The notes under the pieces are model-generated. The model was not told the DNA's origin. It searched no databases and was given only the letters and a program-made list of their open reading frames with translations. From Oscillospiraceae bacterium (GTDB lineage Bacteria; Bacillota; Clostridia; Oscillospirales; Oscillospiraceae), in NCBI GenBank assembly GCA_902791215.1, contig CADAUZ010000009.1, positions 24,897-88,896 on the forward strand: DNA of 64,000 bases, given 5' to 3'. This document shows, one piece after another, positions 58,891 to 64,000 of the stretch (position 1 is the first letter of the stretch; each line of letters starts with the position of its first letter). The position numbers and the translations under genes were made by a program.

Positions 58891-60255
58891 ATGAACAACG
58901 AAACGAATCAAAACAGCTCCGGCTGGTACGCGCCCCTGGCCCCCGCCCAGGCGCCCGCCCCCCGGGAGACGGAAGAAGCGCCCCGCAGACGGGGCATGCC
59001 CGTGTTCTGGCAGATCCTGCTCGGGACGATGCTGGCCCTGGGCCTCATTGTGGGCACCTCGCTGTACTTTGCAAAGCGCCAGCCTGCCCCGGCTCTGCCC
59101 GAGAACACCCAGCGCCCGGGCAGCGGCTTCAACGTCATCATCCCCGGCGGCGATCTGCCCGGCGGCTTCGGCAATCTTCTCCCCGACGGCGGCGATGAGG
59201 ACGAGGAGCTGCCCGAGGACTGGAAGGATTTCTTCAACTCCTACTTCGTCACCGAGGACAAGGAGGAGGTCGAGACCCGCATCCCCGTGGTGGATAAGCG
59301 CCCCGTGTGGGAGCTGGAGCTTGTGCCCGCCGGGAAGCAGACGCAGAGCCTGCAGGAGATCTACCGCGGCTGCGCCGACTCCATCGTCAGCCTCCGCGGC
59401 TACATCGACGGCGAGATGGGCTTTTACTGGGGCACCGGCATCGTCCTGAGCGAGGACGGCCTCATCCTCACCAACGCCCACGTCATTGAGGGCTGCGACA
59501 GCGCGGTGGTGGTGCTCTCCGACGACCGGGAGTTTGAAGCCTCCCTCGTCGGCACCGACCGCACCAGCGACATCGCGGTGCTCAAAATCGAGGCCGAGGG
59601 CCTGAAGCCCGCCGTTTTCGGCGAGAGCGATGCCCTCACCGTGGGCGAGGACGTGGCCGCCATCGGAAACCCCCTCGGCGAGGAGTTTCGCGCAACCCTC
59701 ACAAACGGCATCATCTCCGCCATCGACCGCGGCGTCAGCTATGACGGGCACAGCATGAACCTCATCCAGACCAACACCGCCATCAACGAAGGCAACTCCG
59801 GCGGCGCGCTTTTGAACATGTACGGCCAGGTCGTGGGCGTGACCAATATGAAGATGATGTCCGACTACTCCAGCATCGAGGGCATCGGCTTCGCCATCCC
59901 CAGCACCACCGTGCGAAATGTAGTCAACGCCCTGGTCAAGGACGGCGAGGTGCGCGGCCGCCCGGCGGTGGGCATCACCGTGGGCGCCATCTCCGACATG
60001 GCTGCCGGCCACTACGAGCTGCCCGAGGGCCTGTACGTCTCCGCCGTGTCCGAGGATTCCGACGCATACCGCAAAGGAATCAAGGAGGGCGACATCATCA
60101 CCGCTGTCAACGGCGAGCCCGCCAAGTCCACCGACGATATCCTCAAGGTCCGAAACGGCCTCGGCATCGGCGACACCATCAAGTTCACCATCTGGCGCGA
60201 CGGCGAGACCTTCGACGTCGACGTCGCGCTCGTGGAGTACAACGATATCTATTAA
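58891..60255 (+). CDS. HtrA/DegP-like serine protease with PDZ domain
   Basis: The 454-residue protein has a Pro-rich cytoplasmic start, one membrane helix (about 34-53; FWQILLGTMLALGLIVGTSL), an acidic linker rich in Asp/Glu and Gly at about 65-125, and a trypsin-like domain. Catalytic residues are His in ILTNAHVIEG, Asp in RTSDIAVLK and Ser in NEGNSGGALLN. A PDZ domain follows at about 350-450 (GLYVSAVSEDSDAYRKGIKE, then GDIITAVNG). It degrades or refolds damaged exported proteins outside the membrane. Operon with the kinase suggests the kinase controls or monitors it. Confidence 0.95.
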   Translation: MNNETNQNSSGWYAPLAPAQAPAPRETEEAPRRRGMPVFWQILLGTMLALGLIVGTSLYFAKRQPAPALPENTQRPGSGFNVIIPGGDLPGGFGNLLPDGGDEDEELPEDWKDFFNSYFVTEDKEEVETRIPVVDKRPVWELELVPAGKQTQSLQEIYRGCADSIVSLRGYIDGEMGFYWGTGIVLSEDGLILTNAHVIEGCDSAVVVLSDDREFEASLVGTDRTSDIAVLKIEAEGLKPAVFGESDALTVGEDVAAIGNPLGEEFRATLTNGIISAIDRGVSYDGHSMNLIQTNTAINEGNSGGALLNMYGQVVGVTNMKMMSDYSSIEGIGFAIPSTTVRNVVNALVKDGEVRGRPAVGITVGAISDMAAGHYELPEGLYVSAVSEDSDAYRKGIKEGDIITAVNGEPAKSTDDILKVRNGLGIGDTIKFTIWRDGETFDVDVALVEYNDIY

Positions 60256-60281
60256 AAAAATACGGCGTATAAAGAGTATCG

Positions 60282-60314
60282 GCAGTCCCTGCCTTGCGGC
60301 AGGGGCTGCTTTTT
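60282..60314 (+). terminator. Terminator of the htrA transcript
   Basis: GCAGTCCCTGCC and GGCAGGGGCTGC arms with a TTGC loop are followed by TTTTT. Confidence 0.93.
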
Positions 60315-60315
60315 A

Positions 60316-60465
60316 GTGTGCCGGGCATGGCACAGTTCTAACAGGTGAAAGTCCTGTCACGGGTAGTTACCGCCAAGTGTAGCGAACCGCAAGCCGACGC
60401 CAGAAATGACCTGACCGGTACGTACGGTGCAACGGGAGGGAGGGGGTCTACCCCTCTCTAGATAA
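60316..60465 (+). mobile_element. Group II intron 5' remnant
   Basis: GTGTGCCGGGCATGGCAC at 60316 is the start of a bacterial group II intron. It is followed by AACAGGTGAAAGTCCTGT, GGGTAGTTACCGCCAAG, GTAGCGAACCGCAAGCCGAC and ACCTGACCGGTACGTACGG, the recognisable domain I stem sequences. It begins one base after the T run of the htrA terminator. Class C introns insert after terminator hairpins, so the site fits. No reverse transcriptase or domain V is present. The right limit is approximate. Confidence 0.75.
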
Positions 60466-60501
60466 ACTGGTAGTTGTTGATTACTTTATGCAGTCATCCG
60501 G

Positions 60502-61530
60502 TCATTCGCCCTTGATCGTGTTAAACAGCATACGGCGGCTTCCCCCGCGCTCATCTGTTGCGCCGCTGCGGGCAATGGCTACGAGAATCATAAACAGCAG
60601 GTCAAGATTCTTTTCATGGGTAAAGACGCGGAAGAACATGGGATTCGGGATCTTGCTCACAACCTTATGCTGTTCGGCATCTTCTTCATGTACGAAGTGA
60701 CTGGTGTTCTCCGCATAGGCAAGCTGTTCGCCGTCTTTCCTGATGTCGTAGCTCGGCCCAATGCCGCCTTCCGCTTTGTCAAAGCGCGAGTCGATGGTGA
60801 CACCTATGGATTGTAAGTGCTTCCACACATCTATTCCGTCAAGTGTAAACGTGCTGTGATTGTCGATCAGGAAAGAGTTCCATTCTGTCTCCTCGGTGTG
60901 ACCGATCAGATGATGGGTTGTTCGGTTCCTTTCGTGATCAATAAAGTCAAACTCGTATGCGGAAAGCAGCGTGAACCTTGTCATCTTGGCTTCATAAAGC
61001 ACCCTGCGGTCTTTGTCTTCTATGCGATGGCCAAATTTAGGCGTTCCGAGATCGGTGATAAAGTACAACTCTCGTTCTTCACCCTTCTCAGAGGGAAGAT
61101 ACTGGATTTCTCCTTGGCTTTCCTTCAGTTTGTTGACGGACTTCTTCTGCCTGACTGTCAGGAAGATGATCGCCAGCAGGATCACTGCGCCGACCGCCAT
61201 AGCGTAGACGCCGATGCCGTAACCGGATGTAATGTTGTTCGGATCAGCGGGATCATAACGGACTTCAACTGTGCCGCCTTCTTTATAGGAAGGACTATAG
61301 GAATCCAATACATTCGTATATTCTTTGCCGCCTGCGGTATATCTGGCTGTAACGATATAAGAATCATCATCGGAAGCGGATTCCGGATCCTTCTCAATGG
61401 ATATGATCGTTGCCGTCGTCTTTTCATAATCTGCCGACTTTATAAACGTCGAATATATCCCAAATGCCAGCGCAATAACGGCTATCACCGCAGTGAAGGT
61501 TTTAAATCCGGGTCCTTTTAATGAAATCAT
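60502..61530 (-). CDS. DUF3592-type membrane protein
   Basis: The 342-residue protein has a membrane helix at about 9-29 and a second at about 108-128 (VYAMAVGAVILLAIIFLTVR). Between them is a beta-rich outside segment (TATIISIEKDPESAS, IVTARYTAGGKEYTN, VEVRYDPADPNNITSGYG) typical of DUF3592. The cytoplasmic C-terminal 200 residues look like a beta-barrel domain (FGHRIEDKDRRVLYEAKMTR, then YEFDFIDHERN), perhaps LURP-one related. The function is unknown. GGAG lies just before the ATG. The region is AT-richer than the chromosome core. Confidence 0.75.
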   Translation of the reverse strand: MISLKGPGFKTFTAVIAVIALAFGIYSTFIKSADYEKTTATIISIEKDPESASDDDSYIVTARYTAGGKEYTNVLDSYSPSYKEGGTVEVRYDPADPNNITSGYGIGVYAMAVGAVILLAIIFLTVRQKKSVNKLKESQGEIQYLPSEKGEERELYFITDLGTPKFGHRIEDKDRRVLYEAKMTRFTLLSAYEFDFIDHERNRTTHHLIGHTEETEWNSFLIDNHSTFTLDGIDVWKHLQSIGVTIDSRFDKAEGGIGPSYDIRKDGEQLAYAENTSHFVHEEDAEQHKVVSKIPNPMFFRVFTHEKNLDLLFMILVAIARSGATDERGGSRRMLFNTIKGE

Positions 61531-61640
61531 AACTTTGCTCCTTTGCCATAGAATTATTTAACACCACAAATCCCGAGTTGTCGGGATGATTCTACCATAC
61601 TGTCAGCTTTAGAGCAAGCAGTCCCACTGCACAAAAAGCC

Positions 61641-61676
61641 TTACAGACCGTGATCCCATTTTATCACGGTCTGTAA
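61641..61676 (-). terminator. Terminator of the minus-strand kinase fragment
   Basis: TTACAGACCGTGAT and its complement form a 14-base-pair stem. On the minus strand it is followed by GGCTTTTTG. Confidence 0.8.
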
Positions 61677-61713
61677 GAAAGGAACGTTACCGGGCATTTA
61701 ACCGGATTCCGCG

Positions 61714-61914
61714 TTATTCAGTTATAAACTGAAGATACTGCTTATCGAATCCAGTTCTCCAATCAAAAGGTATATAACAGCCCTCAACAATAAGGTTCTG
61801 CTCATTCTCAATAGCAGTCTTTATGATCTCCCGGACGATTGGCCAGAGATAATAAGTGAGTTCATCGTCATCTTCAGGTGTGAGAGCAGTAATACCACTG
61901 CGAATAAGCCCCAT
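61714..61914 (-). pseudogene. Fragment of a P-loop kinase-like protein
   Basis: The 66 residues read MGLIRSGITALTPEDDDELT, then YYLWPIVREIIKTAIENEQN, LIVEGCYIPFDW and a short end. The LIVEGCYIPFDW strand belongs to small P-loop kinases related to 2-phosphoglycerate kinase or adenylate kinase, of the kind found in Firmicutes accessory regions. The N-terminal nucleotide-binding loop and the C-terminal half are missing, so this is a gene piece. The identification is by memory of the motif and only moderate. Confidence 0.55.
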
Positions 61915-61928
61915 TTTCAGATGATCGA

Positions 61929-62144
61929 TTGACAGATAAGGATGGCAGACAGCTGCTCATGGATCGCCATGCCCTCGGGAAGATACGGGTGAAAAAGAGC
62001 GGCGAGATGCGGCGGCAGGACCTTTCTGACCGCCTGCGGATCATAAACGCCCCGGGGACTTATGTCCCGGCTCCAGCCTGTATCTACAAGAATCAGCCCC
62101 TTGGGGTGCTCGATCAGATAGGCTCAGACAGGCAAGCGCGATGA
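61929..62144 (+). pseudogene. Unidentified coding fragment
   Basis: A frame of 71 codons reads LTDKDGRQLLMDRHALGKIR, then VKKSGEMRRQDLSDRL and APGTYVPAPACIYKNQP. It looks protein-like, with an amphipathic start and a compact end, but no Shine-Dalgarno lies before it. The sequence seems to be the tail of a larger accessory protein, perhaps of plasmid or conjugative origin, cut by the recombination that also left the kinase fragment. I cannot name the family. Confidence 0.35.
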
Positions 62145-62166
62145 CAGATGGGACGAATATCAAGCC

Positions 62167-62721
62167 ATGCGTATGGAGATTCTGATGGCCTTCCAGCGCT
62201 GTATTGAAAAAAAGCCGCTGACCAAGGTCTCTCTGCGCGATATCGCGGCGGAGGCCGGGATGTCCCACGCCAAGCTCCTCAATTATTTTGAGAGCCGGGA
62301 CGACCTTGTGGTCAGCTATGTGCGCTACACCAAGGACTTTATGACCGAAAAATGCAAGGCCTGGTTCCTGGAGCACGACCGGCGGGATTATGAGAGCAAC
62401 CTGGCGTACATGAACGCCTTTATGTCCTATGTGGCCAACGGCAAGGCCGGGGAGGAGCGCCCCAACGCCACGACCCAGACCTATGTGCTGACGCACTATA
62501 ACGAGGAGGTCGCGCAGCTGGTCAAGGCCGAGTTCAAGGAATGGCGGGAGACCATGGAGCAATGCCTCATCGCGGTCTACGGCGAGGCGGCCGGCAAGCA
62601 GGAGGCTGAGGCCATGATGATCCTCATCACCGGCACCTTTCTCTGCAATTACAACGGCGTCCTCACCGGCGGCATCAATCACAATATCATCGGATATTTG
62701 AGCAATCTGGCGAAGTCTTGA
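62167..62721 (+). CDS. TetR/AcrR-family regulator, 5' end uncertain
   Basis: The 184-residue protein starts with a helix-turn-helix (MEILMAFQRCIEKKPLTKVS, LRDIAAEAGMSHAKLLNYFE) and continues as an all-helical ligand domain with TFLCNYNGVLTGGINHN. TetR proteins repress transporter or enzyme genes until a small molecule binds. No clear ribosome binding site precedes ATG at 62167, and the N-terminus is short, so the gene may have lost its true start. No target gene is adjacent. Confidence 0.75.
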   Translation: MRMEILMAFQRCIEKKPLTKVSLRDIAAEAGMSHAKLLNYFESRDDLVVSYVRYTKDFMTEKCKAWFLEHDRRDYESNLAYMNAFMSYVANGKAGEERPNATTQTYVLTHYNEEVAQLVKAEFKEWRETMEQCLIAVYGEAAGKQEAEAMMILITGTFLCNYNGVLTGGINHNIIGYLSNLAKS

Positions 62722-62943
62722 AACCTGCGCTGCTGCAAGGAGCAGAAAAAGAGCATGGAACCACAAGGTACGCTGTAAACTGTTGTGCGTTATTCTTAAA
62801 TAGACAAAAAGTGCCTGAAGAGATGATTCTTCAGACACTTTGAAAACGTGAGACTGTAATACCATGGCGGTATTCGGATACTTGCACGATAACTATAGCA
62901 CGAAAAACGGCAGGATGCAAATTTCAATTAGATAGAAATCTGA

Positions 62944-62972
62944 TTGACAACTGTAGAATTATTGACTATAAT
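62944..62972 (+). promoter_or_regulatory. Promoter of hicAB
   Basis: TTGACA, exactly 17 bases and TATAAT, the full consensus. Confidence 0.92.
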
Positions 62973-62974
62973 AA

Positions 62975-62995
62975 AGTAACTAAAAAATAGTTACT
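62975..62995 (+). promoter_or_regulatory. Probable operator of hicAB
   Basis: AGTAACTA and TAGTTACT form an 8-base inverted repeat around AAAAA, covering the expected transcription start. It is a natural binding site for the HicB antitoxin. Confidence 0.75.
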
Positions 62996-63026
62996 CTTGG
63001 AGGCCGATAAAGGTAAAGAAGAAAAA

Positions 63027-63275
63027 ATGATTGAACGAATAAAGGCGTGCCCAAGAGATTATACTTACTCAGAAGCGAGAACGCTGGCAGTTCGATTTGG
63101 ATATGTCGAGAAGCAAAAAGGGAGTACATCTGGGGCAAGAGTTCTCTTTTATCGAGAAAAAGACGGGAAAAAGATCATACTGCATAAGCCGCATCCGGGC
63201 GATATTATGAAGTTGTACGCAGTCAGACAGCTGTTGAACGAATTTATGGAGAATGGTGATATTCATGAACAATAA
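63027..63275 (+). CDS. HicA-family toxin
   Basis: The 82-residue protein resembles HicA, an mRNA interferase with a double-stranded RNA-binding-like fold. YSEARTLAVRFGYVEKQKG, TSGARVLFYREKDGKKIILH and KPHPGDIMKLYAVRQLLNEF fit, with the conserved His in HKPHPG. ATG at 63027 is preferred; the frame runs back to TTG at 62997 without a good site. It overlaps the next gene by 11 bases. It is the first gene, with toxin before antitoxin, as usual for hicAB. Confidence 0.85.
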   Translation: MIERIKACPRDYTYSEARTLAVRFGYVEKQKGSTSGARVLFYREKDGKKIILHKPHPGDIMKLYAVRQLLNEFMENGDIHEQ

Positions 63276-63600
63276 CATACTGGAATACAAGGGTTATTTT
63301 ACGAAGATTGAATACAGCGCGGAAGATAAAGTGCTTTACGGGAAAATTGAGGGTATCAATGATCTTGTAAACTTTGAAAGCGACAGTTTGGATCAAATCG
63401 AAACAGAATTTCATCAGGCTGTCGATGATTATCTCGCGTTTTGCAATGATCTTGGGCAGGAACCGAACAAGCCGTATAAAGGATTGTTTAATGTACGCAT
63501 TTCCCCGGAGCTGCACCGCAAAGCGGCCATTACTGCCTCTTTACATGGAGAGACCCTGAATGCTTTTGTTACAAACGCAATTCGTGCTGCTGTAGAATAA
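63265..63600 (+). CDS. HicB-family antitoxin with Arc-type DNA-binding end
   Basis: The 111-residue protein has a partial RNase H-like fold (YKGYFTKIEYSAEDKVLYGK, FESDSLDQIETEFHQAVDDY) that covers the toxin. It ends in a ribbon-helix-helix (LFNVRISPELHRKAAITASL, then LNAFVTNAIRAAV) that should bind the operator at 62975. ATG at 63265 or the in-frame ATG at 63253 could be used. Overlap with hicA shows coupling. Confidence 0.92.
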   Translation: MNNNILEYKGYFTKIEYSAEDKVLYGKIEGINDLVNFESDSLDQIETEFHQAVDDYLAFCNDLGQEPNKPYKGLFNVRISPELHRKAAITASLHGETLNAFVTNAIRAAVE

Positions 63601-63619
63601 ACCAGGAAAAACAAAATGA

Positions 63620-63659
63620 GCCCGACAGCCTTTGATTATTTGGTCAGCGGCTGTCGGGC
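63620..63659 (+). terminator. Stem-loop after hicAB
   Basis: GCCCGACAGCC and GGCTGTCGGGC arms with a long loop lie 20 bases behind hicB. No T run follows, so it may work weakly. Confidence 0.5.
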
Positions 63660-63783
63660 CTATTGCTGCTTCAAAACGGAGATAATGGACTGGTATAAAA
63701 AGACGTAACAGAGCAAGTCACTTGAATGGGGAGCATTCTTGACGTATACGGATGTTTTAACACGAAATATTGAGATTATTGAG

Positions 63784-63863
63784 TTACCGAAGGATCTTTC
63801 CCGGAAGGCTTACGAAACCCTCCCAAAAAGACCCTTCGTCAATTCGTTCCTCAGGATGACAAA
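63784..63863. repeat. Repeat family D, degenerate copy
   Basis: CGAAGGATCTTTCCCGGAAG through CCTTCGTC and CTCAGGATGACA resembles the block at 57195. The rest of 63660-63950 shows no gene. Confidence 0.65.
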
Positions 63864-63951
63864 ACGATAAACGTTTTGAGACAGCCTCTTTCCATATTGT
63901 ACGCGCAAAACCGAACTGTTTTGCACGGGCCTGTACAAGAGAGAAAAGGAA

Positions 63952-64000
63952 TTACGCTGCGCAGATTGTATTGATCCAGTCGATAAAGGTGCCGGTGGAG
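63952..64000 (-). CDS. C-terminal end of an unidentified minus-strand gene
   Basis: The last 49 bases read, on the minus strand, STGTFIDWINTICAA followed by TAA. The frame is open to the right edge, so this may be the tail of a gene that enters from the next sequence. Sixteen codons are too few to identify it. Confidence 0.3.
   Translation of the reverse strand, partial: STGTFIDWINTICAA

Noticed and set aside
60316..60480. Complete group II intron
   Set aside because: No reverse transcriptase, domain V or 3' end follows; only the 5' part is present.

Overview
The window looks like chromosomal DNA from a GC-rich Gram-positive gut anaerobe of the Clostridia, most like Oscillospiraceae. The evidence is AGGAGG-type ribosome binding sites, a CymR-type Rrf2 remnant beside mnmA, a DegV protein, an FHA-FtsW fusion, a Mrp/NifX pair, MtaB, many dispersed intergenic repeats, and no rRNA or outer-membrane genes. 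The species assignment is inference. Core genes are GC-rich. AT-richer accessory patches lie at about 1-2350, 3776-5000, 53400-56300 and 60480-64000.

Layout. 1-5000: partial secreted transglutaminase-like protein, tRNA-Thr and tRNA-Tyr, then mnmA among gene remnants (alanine symporter tail, Rrf2 regulator lacking its DNA-binding helix region, topoisomerase III lacking its middle). 5200-9000: diacid/glycerate unit (CdaR-type regulator, glycerate kinase, GntP permease). 9188-11217: proBA. 11285-20397: sialic acid locus on the minus strand (ROK kinase, NanA lyase, YhcH-type protein, two ABC permeases, binding protein, RpiR regulator, GlcNAc 2-epimerase) without its own ABC ATPase. 20568-26558: SGNH esterase and YesL-like protein, then a secreted histidine phosphatase and a large MscS channel with sensor domains. 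26872-31732: NSS symporter, YgjV-like protein, Na/Pi transporter, TatD. 31858-39934: envelope genes (NAGPA-like, O-antigen-ligase-like, DUF6056, two YdcF-type) with DegV. 39931-45038: ABC-F ATPase, transpeptidase PBP and FHA-FtsW/RodA. 45297-50596: NusG-II/Gx-transporter pair, Mrp/NifX, cysteine desulfurase, MtaB. 51167-53408: serC-serA. 53535-64000: accessory end with a phage-type replication gene, a phase-variable-looking tetranucleotide repeat, RelBE/DinJ-YafQ-type and HicAB toxin-antitoxin pairs, a repeat-rich surface protein, a histidine kinase with an HtrA protease, and a group II intron remnant.

The most interesting signal occurs twice, at 17799-18139 and 50612-50945. Each copy has a strong promoter driving a 37-codon reading frame whose ribosome binding site is masked by a hairpin, a bidirectional terminator overlapping the stop codon, and an opposing strong promoter for a roughly 100-nt antisense RNA. 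Both RNAs of a copy begin with almost the same leader because the ends are inverted repeats. The layout recalls type I toxin-antitoxin loci such as par/Fst, but the peptide matches no family I can name.

The two modules and several MITE-like inverted-repeat elements sit between operons, so much of the intergenic space is mobile or formerly mobile. The nan operon leader (about 17375-17594) is also unusual: nearly all of it is a nested palindrome lying downstream of a clear promoter.
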